Source of the DNA: Siphonodentalium dalli
Taxonomy: Eukaryota > Mollusca > Scaphopoda > Gadilida > Siphonodentaliidae
Assembly: GCA_032622095.1 (NCBI GenBank)
Contig: CP136068.1
Location: forward strand, 147,883,365 to 147,947,364
DNA: 64,000 nt
Reading direction: 5' to 3'
In this document: one piece after another, positions 54,311-64,000 of the stretch
How the letters are laid out: the number at the start of each line of letters is the position of its first letter
Position numbering within the stretch: position 1 is the stretch's first letter
Program-made: the position numbers and the translations under genes
Notes under the pieces: generated by a model
What the model saw: the letters and a program-made list of their open reading frames with translations, nothing else
What the model was told of the DNA's origin: nothing
The model's database searches: none

Positions 54311-56112
54311 CCCGGTGTAACACGTCATCTCCCCCCCAGGATATCTCCCCCCCACGGGGGAAGATATCCTAGGATATCTCCCCCACCCTGGATATCTCCC
54401 CCCATGTACGACTAAAATATAATTCTCAAAAAACTTGTTCTCAGAAGAAGTTAATTTCTCGCTGTTTCATGACTATATAAAGCAAAACAAGCGATAAAAC
54501 CATAAGATTATTTTTTTGTCATGTAGGTGCTGGGTGGTGGGGGGGGGGGGGGAGATATCCTGACCTGGACATCCCCCCCACCCCAAACCCTGACTCAAAC
54601 AACTTGTTCTCAGAAGAAGTTAATTTCTCGCTGTTTCATGACTATATATTTACACACTAAGTGTTGTCATCACTAAATCCAGCATTCTGATTGGTCGGCG
54701 CCCACGTTGCTAGCTGCAGTTATTTCTCGGTGAATGCGCAACGCCTCATGACACCAAGCTAATAACACCATCGATACGTCATTAGGTTTGGAAAGACGAA
54801 CGCGTAATGCTTTGGGCGCATTTTGACTCGCGCAGGATTGACTTAATACATCATCGGGTTTCAACATGAAGAGAAATTGTTCCTATTAACTTTTGCCAAG
54901 GGTGCTATTGGGTATTTTGGGCTGATCTTGTCACGATACACTTTTCGATTTAAATATATTTACAAACGTGGCTTTTTCGCTAAATGTATATAAATATAAG
55001 GATTAAATGTCATGTGGACTATTTTTATGGAGATGTAACGGTGAGGTAAGTGGACATAACTTGTATGTAAAACCCTTCGGGTTTTACACAAGTTATGTCC
55101 ACTTACCTCACCGTTACATCTCCATAAAAACAGTCCACATGACAGTTAATCCTTATATAAAGCAAACCAAGCGATAAAACCATAAGATTATTTTTTTGTC
55201 ATGTAGGTGCTGGGTGGGGGGGGGGGGGGGGGAGATATCCTGACCTGGACATTTGCCCCCACCCCAAACCCTGACTCAAACAACTTGTTCTCAGAAGAAG
55301 TTAATTTCTCGCTGTTTCATGACTATATAAAGCAAAACGAGCGATAAAACCATAAGATTATTTTTTTGTCATGTAGGTGCTGGGTGGGGTGGAAGATATC
55401 CTGACCTGGACATCTTCCCCCCCCCCCAAACCCTGACTCAAAAAACTTGTTCTCAGAAGAAGTTAATTTCTCGCTGTTTCATGACTATATAAAGCAAAAC
55501 GAGCGATAAAACCATAAGATTATTTTTGTGTCATGTAGGTGCTGGGTGGGGGGGGAATATCCTGACCTGGACATCTTACCCTCCACCCAAACCCTGACTC
55601 AAACAACTTGTTCTCAGAAGAAGTTAATTTCTCGCTGTTTCATGACTATATAAAGCAAAACAAGCGATAAAACCATAAGATTATTTTTTTGTCATGTAGG
55701 TGCTGGGTGGGGGGGGGGGGGGAGATATCCTGACCTGGACATCTCCCCCCCCCCCACCCCAAACCCTGACTCAAAAAACTTGTTCTCAGAAGGAGTTAAT
55801 TTCTCGCGGTTTCATGACAGCCTGGACATTTGAAAGAAAAGAAAAAAATTGAATTAAAAAAAACATTTTTTCTGGTCAATGAACAGACAATCAAATTCGT
55901 GAAAACAATAATTTTGTCACTTTTTTTTTAAATAAAAAAAAAAAAAAAAAATTTGTTTTCATTTCAAAAAACATTTTTCTGGCCATTTCAGAACCAAACG
56001 ATATCAAATGAGTGAAACTATTTTTTAGTCGTACATGGGGGGGGGGGGGGGCGGAAGATATCCAGGTGGGGGGGGGGGAGATATCCAGGGGGAGATATCC
56101 TGTTACACCGGG
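54311..56112. mobile_element. 1.8 kb inverted-repeat element with GATATC clusters and internal tandem array
   Basis: Perfect 12 bp ends CCCGGTGTAACA / TGTTACACCGGG. Both subterminal regions have repeated 'GGATATCTCCCCC' motifs (54339-54405; inverted 56050-56100). Inside, a ~165 bp unit ('ATAAAACCATAAGATTATTT', 'GTCATGTAGGTGCTGGGTGG', a G run, 'AGATATCCTGACCTGGACAT', 'AACTTGTTCTCAGAAG') occurs about six times. Each unit again has a GATATC next to a poly-G run. No ORF; superfamily unknown. Confidence 0.75.
54649..55158. mobile_element. insertion inside the tandem array, ending in a long palindrome
   Basis: It interrupts one ~165 bp unit between 'CATGACTATATA' and 'TATAAAGCAAA'. Its right part (54998-55158) is a near-perfect palindrome with ~75 bp arms (ATGGAGATGTAACGGTGAGG / CCTCACCGTTACATCTCCAT) and the loop CCCTTCGGG. 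Strong hairpin or cruciform potential. Confidence 0.7.
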
Positions 56113-57009
56113 CATTGTGCATATAACACCCACCCCGCATTTATGTCACCGAAGCCATGACGCTCACGATATGAGGTGCCAAGAAATAGATGCTTTCATG
56201 ATACGCCCTATATATTATCTGAAGTACCAAAATATCAAGACAGGTACTCTGAAGTATTTAGGTACTACGCATAGATCCAGCAATTTGATACTCCAGAGAA
56301 CAAAACAGCCCTGATACCGGCAAATTTAACAATGTGACATGTTAGATTCCAAATTATGCTGCCGCGTTTAAACATCCAATTAAGTACAAAACCACAAAGA
56401 CTCCCTTGCATAGTGCTAAATGAAATAATCCGACAGATCTACGACCGCGAGTCGACGGGCGGCCATTTTTCACTTTAATTTAATCGTTTGCACACGGCAC
56501 TCGATATTGACACACCCACGGTCTCACCCAATCAGCATGGAGCCAACGATTGGCACTCTGTGGAGTACCAACTCATGTGGTTCTATAACGCTAAACAGGC
56601 TCTAAATGCTTATAGTACCAAACTATCTGGTACTATCGCGGCTTTTGGTTCCATGGGGTACCTAAATCAATTGCTTTATTTGAGAGTGTACACCCCAGAA
56701 CAGCAGTTCAAAATCCGGTTCAGCAGTCTATCGGCTACATTTCAGCAGATAATCCCTAACAGTTTAACTCGATTATAACGAATATATCAGGTTATATGTT
56801 GTACAAATGACTTGTAATCGATGGGGTATGACCAAATACAGGTGCGGACTCCATGTTACCGACCGAGATGTCGTAATAGCAGGTCAAAATCATCCAGTTC
56901 ATCGGTGCATTTCGGCAGATTCTCCCAAGCGCAATTTAAAGGGCCAATTGTTTGTCTGTGTGCGTATTTTTGTTGAGTTGCCAATGCGTTTTCTCATCTA
57001 GATTGCAGA

Positions 57010-57309
57010 AAAAAACAGCATTATTTTCAATGCAGGTGGAATAACTCTATATATTAAAGATAGAGTTCTTCCCCTTCCAATGAAAAAGCTTGAAAGCTGT
57101 TGCATTCTGGGATCAAAAGGTGAGGGGAAGTCATTATATGATTTCAGCAGTTTTCTATTTCACTGTGGGCATCTTCTGAGACACATATGTTTCAAATAGT
57201 GATGAATTATAGTATTTTAATCATATTTTATGACATATATTGTTATTAAAACCGTATATCAAGTCACTATAAAAAAAATAATCGACTACTCGAAAATTAA
57301 GGCCTTTAA
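57010..57309. mobile_element. M-A MITE copy 4, truncated
   Basis: Right end 'ACTCGAAAATTAAGGCCTTTAA' with TTAA at 57306-57309 and the typical 'GGAATAACTCTATATATTAA' hairpin. The left TIR and subterminal part are missing. Confidence 0.75.
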
Positions 57310-57662
57310 CTCAATTAATTCGACGATCTTCGGTGCAGGCTATGCGGGTGACTTGTTATCGATGGGGTATATAGAGAGAAGGAACACCATTTGATCGACA
57401 TCCACCAAACTCAGCAGTTCAAACTCCCTTTCAGTATGGCATCGGGAAAAGTTCAGCAGACACCCACCCCCCCCCCCCCCGACAGCAGTTTAATTCAATT
57501 GTAAGATAGTCGTGCGTGGGTTATTCAAATCGCCTGAAATCGACAAGCATATCCCAATACAGGGAGGGACCATTCCGACCGACTTCCAGCTCAGTTCAGT
57601 ATAGTTCAAAATCGTGTTCAGCAGTTCTTCGGCTGCAGTTCAGCAGATACGCTGAACGCAAT

Positions 57663-58052
57663 TTAACCCTTTACCCAACAAACCGGCCAAATAAAGCTGC
57701 AACAGCCTAAATTATCTTGGGTCTGTCTCAATAAAACCTTACAAATATGGATATCATTGGAACCGGCTCATTGACCACATTGTGATGGTTACAGTTATGC
57801 CCTATGCCAATGCATTCTCTTATATATGCGAGTCGACCATAGGTCGCCTCGCATATATAAGAGAATGCATTGGCCTAAAAAAAATCGTTTTTTAACACTT
57901 TTTACCATTTTTCCTTACATTCTTTAACAATTTTATAATTTGTAATGTGTTAAGCCAATGCATTCTCTTATATATGCGAGGCGACCTATGGTCGACTCGC
58001 ATATATAAGAGAATGCATTGGCACAGGGCCGTTCTGTTGGGTAAAGGGTTAA
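57663..58052. mobile_element. M-B MITE copy 3, two hairpin modules
   Basis: TTAACCCTTTACCCAACAAA at 57663 and TGTTGGGTAAAGGGTTAA ending at 58052. Hairpins at 57806-57874 and 57954-58022. Opposite orientation to copies 1 and 2. Confidence 0.87.
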
Positions 58053-58701
58053 CTAAATTATAACGAGGATAGCCAGTCGTAGGTTGTGCAAATGACATGT
58101 AATCTATATGGTTATATTCAAATACATGGAATACCATTTGATGACCCCCACCCAAGTTCAGCAGTTCAAAATCTAGTTCGATAGTTCATAGGCTACGGTT
58201 CATCAGATTCTCCAGAACGCAGTTTAGCTCAATTATAACGAAAATAGTTGGGTATAGATTATGCAAATGACTTATACAACCGAAATACAAGACGGTAACA
58301 CAATTTAACCGACATACACACTAGTTAATTAGCAATTCAAACTCCCGTTCAGTAGTGCATACTGTGCATTTAGTACTATTAAGCAGATTACTTGTACTTG
58401 ACGGGGTGCACCGAAATACCACCATCACAAATTCGGTTTAAATAATACAAACATCCCTAAAGGAACATTGTGCTACTGCGATGATATTCTGTTTCGTTAC
58501 CAGTAGATACAATATCTTTGTGGCAAAGATGGCCATTTTGACTTCCATCTTGATTAAACCCAAAGTTCTCAAATTCCCCAAGGCTGTCAGCTTGTCAGCC
58601 GGTGGATTCTTCAGAATAGCGCTCTTGACCGCCGGAATCCACTAAGAGAAAACCCTTTATACGCGCAAACAAGCATTTGTGACTTGCGGCCGGACTAAAT
58701 C

Positions 58702-59184
58702 TTAAAGGTACTCAATCCGATTAAGCACCCCTAAATTACTATTTGGCTTCGGGGGTAAAAAATATTTGATTCGAGTCGAGGAACCCACCCTTCAAAGCTC
58801 AGAGTAATCAGATATCGATTTTTGAAGTTCGTTATCTTTTTAAAATCTGGTCCACTTCATTGTGCTCAAACGGACAAATTACTGACAAATTGCGTGGATG
58901 TAAGGCGGATAACTCTAAAATCAAGTGATTACTATTAACAATAATAACCACTTGATTTTAGAGTTATCCATCTTACACCCGCAATTTGTCAGTAATTTGT
59001 CCGTTTGAGTGCTTGGAAGTGGACCAGATTAAAAAAAATAACGAACTTCAAAAATCGATATTGGTTACTCTGAGCTTTGAAGGGTGTGTTTCCTCGACTC
59101 GAATCAAATATTTTTACCCCCCCCCCCCCCCGAAGCCAAAGAAATAGTAATTTAGGGATGCTTGATCGGATTGAGTACCTTTAA
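58702..59184. mobile_element. M-E foldback MITE copy 1, 483 bp
   Basis: Nearly the whole element is two ~225 bp arms from TTAAAGGTACTCAATCCGAT to the centre 'ATTACTATTAACAATAATAACC'. TTAA at both edges. A 16-base C run sits at 59108-59124 in the right arm only. Confidence 0.9.
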
Positions 59185-59559
59185 ATGTAATTTGAAACAA
59201 ACTATCCAACGAGCGTAGTGTGCGCAACGTATCTGAAATAGATCGTATTTGGACATGTTCATAGTATTTTGAGTTTTATTTAAAACAAATGTCTCATATA
59301 TATATACATGTACAAATATGTGCACGCACGCAATTGTCGATATATGTGTTTAACCATTTCTATACTAAATACTCATTGGCGAGTAGTTCCCTTAGGACAT
59401 GTTCAGACAATACGTTCAATAAACGTCCAGTGTTGAACATATTATCTGAACATTCTCACCAATGAATATGGCTCATTCTGCTCTTGTATTATCGTTTCGT
59501 GTGTCTATCGTCTGCTTTTATTACTTGAACACCCGTCCAAATGAATAATAGACTATTTC

Positions 59560-60530
59560 AATGTATACTTGTATAGAAAGGGTCAAATTTGTCGCAGACA
59601 CAGCCACTCGTCGATGTATACCAGAACATGTGGGATCACCCACTCGATTGTACGGATCTTCTCAAACTGCAATGCAGAGTTCTGCCCCCTCGCTACGCTG
59701 GCCAGACCACTGCGATCCACATTTCCTCAGAATTTGTTTTACCCCACCCCAACAATACTTAATCATATAGATTAAGTATTATTGGGGTGGGGTACCTTTT
59801 TGTTCTGGTGACCTGTGCTGCGACCTGCTAACTGGTGTCTATTTTTGGAATAGGACATTCCATGGGAATTCGATAACAATGGCTGTCATTACGTGTCGCT
59901 TTAAGGTAATCAATCCATTTCGATGGTCCCCATATAATCATTTTTTTAGAAATGCCGCTTCAGTTATCAGAAATTGGGCCTTGTTATTAACAGAAAGCCT
60001 CATGATTTTAGAATTATCCATCTTCATCCGCAATTTGGTCCAAGGCCGTCGGCTCGTCCACTGTTTACTGGGCCATTAATCATTCTCGATGGTGAAAAAT
60101 AATAGATTTCAAAAATCGATATCTAATAACTCTGAGATTTGATAGGTGTGTTCCTCGACTCGAATCAACGAATTGTAGTCGATAATGGTTTGTAATTTAC
60201 AATATGTTAAAAGCGTACATTCTGTACTCGATGCATGGCACTGGTCCCCAGCACAAAATTGTCCCCAACCCAGTAATACTTAATCCTATGATTATAAGTA
60301 TTACTGGGGTAGGATCAATGTTTGTTGTGGGGCAGAACTCTGCCTTGCAGCTTGGAATTTTCTATACCAAATATGGGAGCACTCGACTGTCACTCGCCGA
60401 TGTACCAGAACAATCGCCGATGTACCAGAACACATTGGACCATAACCTTTGAGTGCACGGATCTTCTACCCACCATGGCGGGAGCAGTCGAGAATGGTGT
60501 CGGGCAACGGACAAGTTCCGGTTTCACACC
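59560..60530. repeat. diverged duplicated segment with small hairpins
   Basis: 'AATACTTAATC..GATTAAGTATT' framed by CCCCACCCC/GGGGTGGGG (59745-59795) and 'AGTAATACTTAATC..ATTATAAGTATTACT' (60265-60305) are related hairpins. Both lie near 'GGCAGAACTCTGC' and 'CGATGTAnACCAGAACA' blocks. 59880-60180 is a diverged M-E relative. Confidence 0.5.
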
Positions 60531-60599
60531 AAGCTGAAATGAAACAACCAAGTAGACTGATTATTAATTTGAATAATATTTTAATATTGCATAAGTATA

Positions 60600-61080
60600 T
60601 ATGCATCATAATGTGAACATGAATGGCCAAATTACCCCTAGATATGAAGCTTGATCGGGCAGGTACAATTTGATAATTACCTGCTCATACATGTGGGCTA
60701 TATGTCCTATATGGCTTGCCGATAGATTAAAATCGTGACATCCGATATGCAGACGGACAGATGCGGGCTGTAACGCATTACAAAGACTAAAATGATGCAA
60801 AGAGTAAAATCCAAGATGGATGCCGAGGTTCATGTTTTCGGAATTCGCAAAAGTGTAAATCGTAGAAAGTATCCAATAGTTTTCATGTGTATGTTTAGGC
60901 ACGCGGTACATGCGTGGTCACTAGACGCTGCTGTCATTTATGTAGCGGGGAAGTAATACAAATTGGGTTATGGCGAAATAAATTTAATGGCAAAGTGTAT
61001 GTATCCCGTGGGTTGACAACTTGTGATTAAAATATTGATTTATTAACATAAGTATGTTGTTATGACTGGAAGTCTGGAAC
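60600..61080. other. non-coding stretch
   Basis: A 101-codon frame on the - strand (60606-60911) has no recognisable motif. Nothing else seen. Confidence 0.4.
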
Positions 61081-61095
61081 CGCTTAAGAACACGC

Positions 61096-61556
61096 TTAAA
61101 GGTACTCAATCCGATTAAGCACCCCTAAATTACTATTTCTTTGGCTTCGGGGGTAAAAAATATTTGATTCGAGTCGAGGAATCCACCCTTCAAAGCTCAG
61201 AGTAATCAGATATCGATTTTTGAAGTTCGTTATTTTAAAAAATCTGGTCCACTTCCTCGCACTCAAACGGACAAATTACTGACAAATTGCGTGTGTAAGG
61301 TGGATAACTCTAAAATCAAGTGATTACTATTAACAATAATAACCACTTGATTTTAGCGTTCGCAATTTGTCAGTAATTTGTCCGTTTGAGTGCGTGGAAG
61401 TGGACCAGATTAAAAAAAATAACGAACTTCAAAAATCGATATCTGAATACTCTGAGCTTTGAAGGGTGGGTTCCTCGACTCGAATCAAATATTGTTTACC
61501 CCCGAAGCCAAAGAAATAGTAATTTAGGTGTGCATAATCGGATTGAGTACCTTTAA
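61096..61556. mobile_element. M-E foldback MITE copy 2, 461 bp
   Basis: Same arms and centre as copy 1, with TTAA at 61096-61099 and 61553-61556. A short deletion in the right arm near 61350. Confidence 0.9.
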
Positions 61557-61682
61557 AAACAAGATTAAAATATTTTTGTTATTAAATACTTTTTTAAAAA
61601 CTAACGCCGTCATGACATACCCCAAATTTTGTTGAAATCGGTCCAGGGGTCTGGGATAAAAATCGCGAATACTCAGACAGAC

Positions 61683-61758
61683 ATATCCTTCTATTTTGTG
61701 TATGTAGATATCCTTCTATTTTGTGTATGTAGATATCCTTCTATTTTGTGTATGTAGA
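61683..61758. repeat. 25 bp tandem repeat, three copies
   Basis: ATATCCTTCTATTTTGTGTA then TGTAG, three times, after a fragment of the dispersed block seen at 11941. Confidence 0.85.
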
Positions 61759-61862
61759 TATTGCACCAGTTCTCATCACGGGACTATTATGACTGTTGAT
61801 AACTTTTTGCTCCGAGGGTTTGTCTGTAAATCCTCCTTAAAATTGGTCGCTTCAACATCATC

Positions 61863-63713
61863 TTAAAGGCCCGCTTCATTTTCGAAACCCCAGATAATTA
61901 TATATAAAATATATGCCATATTATATACCATGAACCCCCAGATAATTATATATAAAATATATGCCATATTATATACCATGAACCCCCAGATAATTATAAA
62001 TAAAATATATGCCATATTATATACCATGAACCCCCAGATAATTATAAATAAAATATATGCCATATTATATACCATGAACCCCCAGATAATTATAAATAAA
62101 ATATATGCCATATTATATACCATGAACCCCCAGATAATTATATATAAAATATATGCCATATTATATACCATGAACCCCCAGATAATTTTATATAAAATAT
62201 ATGCCATATTATATACCATGAACCCCCAGATAATTTTATATAAAATATATGCCATATTATATACCATGAACCCCCAGATAATTATATATAAAATATATGC
62301 CATTTTATATACCATGAACCCCCAGATAATTTTATATAAAATATATGCCATATTATATACCATGAACCCCCAGATAATTATATATAAAATATATGCCATA
62401 TTATATACCATGAACCCCCAGATAATTTTATATAAAATATATGCCATATTATATACCATGAACCCCCAGATAATTTTATATAAAATATATGCCATATTAT
62501 ATACCATGAACCCCCAGATAATTTTATATAAAATATATGCCATATTATATACCATGAACCCCCAGATAATTTTATATAAAATATATGCCATATTATATAC
62601 CATGAACCCCCAGATAATTTTATATAAAATATATGCCATATTATATACCATGAACCCCCAGATAATTTTATATAAAATATATGCCATATTATATACCATG
62701 AACCCCCAGATAATTTTATATAAAATATATGCCATATTATATACCATGAACCCCCAGATAATTTTATATAAAATATATGCCATATTATATACCATGAACC
62801 CCCAGATAATTTTATATATAATATATACCATATTATATACCATGAACCCCCCGATAATTTTATATAAAATATATGCCATATTATATACCATGAACCCCCA
62901 GATAATTTTATATAAAATATATGCCATATTATATACCATGAACCCCCAGATAATTTTATATAAAATATATGCCATATTATATACCATGAACACCCAGATA
63001 ATTTTATATAAAATATATGCCATATTATATACCATGAACCCCCAGATAATTTTATGTAAAATATATGCCATATTATATACCATGAACCCCCAGATAATTT
63101 TATATAAAATATATGCCATATTATATACCATGAACCCCCAGAAAATTTTATATAAAATATATGCCATATTATATACCATGAACCCCCAGATAATTTTATA
63201 CAAAATATATGCCATATTATATACCATGAACCCCCAGATAATTTTATATAAAATATATGCCATATTATATACCATGAACCCCCAGATAATTTTATATAAA
63301 ATATATGCCATATTATATACCATTTGAAAAAGGAATCTCCAAAACATTGTATTATCAACTTATTCGATGTAATAAACTGTAAACATATTTTTCTTGGTGT
63401 TCGTTGCTCAAGTTTCATTATTTTCTATGGCAGGGGAATAACTCTAGATATTCAGATATAGTTATTCCCCTTCCTTTGAGAATACATTTTTAGCTTGAAT
63501 TCGGTTTCATTATGTGAGCACTAACGGGGGAAATATTTCTATGATTTCAGTCGTTTTCTATTTCTCTATGGGCGTCTTCTGAGACACAATGGTTTGAAAT
63601 GGTGATGAATTATAGTATTTTAATTATATTTTATGGCATAGCTTGTTATTAAAACCGTATATTAAGCCACTATCAAAAGTAATCGGCGACTCGAAAATTA
63701 AATGGGTCTTTAA
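61863..63713. mobile_element. M-A MITE copy 5, enlarged to 1.85 kb by an internal array
   Basis: TTAA at 61863-61866 and 63710-63713, ends TTAAAGGCCCGCTTCATTTT and inverted TTAATTTTCGAGTCGCC-like. The distal ~390 bp (63325-63713) matches the other copies. The left subterminal segment is replaced by the 48 bp array. Confidence 0.9.
61928..63324. repeat. 48 bp minisatellite, about 29 copies, inside M-A copy 5
   Basis: Unit AACCCCCAGATAATTTTATA then TAAAATATATGCCATATTAT and ATACCATG. Variation is mostly one position (TATATA/TTTATA/TAAATA). Because 48 is divisible by three, both strands stay open for 346-494 codons; these are not genes. Confidence 0.97.
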
Positions 63714-63731
63714 TCAGCTATATCTCCTCAC

Positions 63732-63885
63732 CTGGGTGCGACAGCGCCGCCGGATACGTGGGTCTTGCTCCTGGGACCCATACGCAGTTCGGGTCTCCTA
63801 GTTCTTCGCCGTTTGTTTTCCCATCTTGGTCAGAATCCAGCCGACACAGGGATTTTGTCCACGCATAGCCGTGATAACGGAAGTC
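63732..63885 (-). CDS. temptin-like protein, one internal exon
   Basis: On the - strand, the acceptor TTCTTTTCGACAG (plus-strand 63886-63898) and the donor GTGAGG (63726-63731) bound 154 nt. The translation starts DFRYHGYAWTKSLCRLDSDQ and continues DGKTNGEELGDPNCVWVPGA to LSHPG. 'W(T)xxLCxxDSDxDGxxNGxELGDPxCVWxPG' is the core of temptin, a secreted protein first known from Aplysia pheromone complexes and found widely in marine invertebrates. The DSDQDGKTNGEE loop is EF-hand-like and the two Cys flank it. Starts in phase 0, ends in phase 1. The 5' exons lie right of the window; a 3' exon to the left was not recognised. Confidence 0.88.
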
Positions 63886-64000
63886 CTGTCGAAAAGAAAT
63901 ATTTACATATACCTCATACACGATTGTATCCATGTGTTATGATTGGTAAGATCTTTCGGATTGCGTTATATTAGCCAGAGATAAGTACTTTTAAACTTTT

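Noticed and set aside
54540-56060. Assembly collapse suggested by repeated poly-G blocks
   Set aside because: Units differ in run length and point mutations and are bounded by perfect 12 bp inverted ends, so a real tandem array inside a transposon is more likely, although run lengths may be inaccurate.
61863-63418. ORFs of 494, 465 and 346 codons on both strands
   Set aside because: They are translations of a 48 bp tandem unit with no stop in several frames. Both strands are open at once, there is no signal or domain, and the array sits inside an M-A MITE.

Overview
The window is from a eukaryote, most likely a marine invertebrate (a lophotrochozoan such as a mollusc is my first guess; a lancelet or another deuterostome is possible). 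The evidence is very low coding density, spliced genes with kilobase introns and GT/AG junctions, a temptin-like exon, a DIRS-type retrotransposon and dense MITEs and satellites. No prokaryotic gene, operon, tRNA or CRISPR array was seen. Most ORFs longer than 60 codons here are products of repeats.

Genes. (1) One complete gene can be assembled by eye on the + strand: seven coding exons at 9884-10165, 15194-15263, 17122-17235, 19400-19460, 22860-22971, 46818-46997 and 49350-49448. All splice phases agree and give exactly 918 nt, or 305 residues: signal peptide, PAN/apple-like region, one calcium-binding EGF module and a discoidin-like (F5/8 type C-like) domain. It looks like a secreted adhesion or recognition protein. 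Intron 5 alone is 23.8 kb. (2) On the - strand near the right edge, 63732-63885 is one exon of a temptin-like secreted protein; the other exons were not found. (3) The left edge (1-2019, - strand) is a long open frame encoding reverse transcriptase and RNase H of a DIRS/Ngaro-like retrotransposon, cut by the window edge. LINE fragments lie at 4150-4259, 4661-4880 and 32654-32950, and a 5S rRNA-derived remnant at 27998-28112.

Mobile layer. I use working names for short inverted-repeat elements. M-A: TTAA site, TIR starts TTAAAGGCCCACTTAATTTT; five copies. M-B: TIR TTAACCCTTTACCCAACA; three copies. M-C: TIR TTAACCCTTTCAGTGCCAG; two copies. M-D: TIR GACCCGCCATATCAAA; two copies. M-E: long foldback, TIR TTAAAGGTACTCAATCCGAT; two full copies plus relatives. 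M-B, M-C and M-D all carry the same ~69 bp hairpin module. There are also a 963 bp hAT-type element with a perfect 8 bp target duplication, a 383 bp foldback with a 9 bp duplication, TTA-flanked and TA-flanked MITEs, larger inverted-repeat elements at 49519-51002 and 54311-56112, and a head-to-tail element family (H) at 10594-13400 and 30420-31245.

Tandem layer. Introns hold large minisatellites and satellites: 30 bp units in intron 2 that repeat the intron's own 5' splice site; 27 bp units in intron 4 that resemble the end of the neighbouring MITE; ~130-200 bp degenerate satellites in introns 4 and 5; and 48 bp units inside an M-A copy at the right edge. A recurrent theme is local amplification of the ends of genes or elements.
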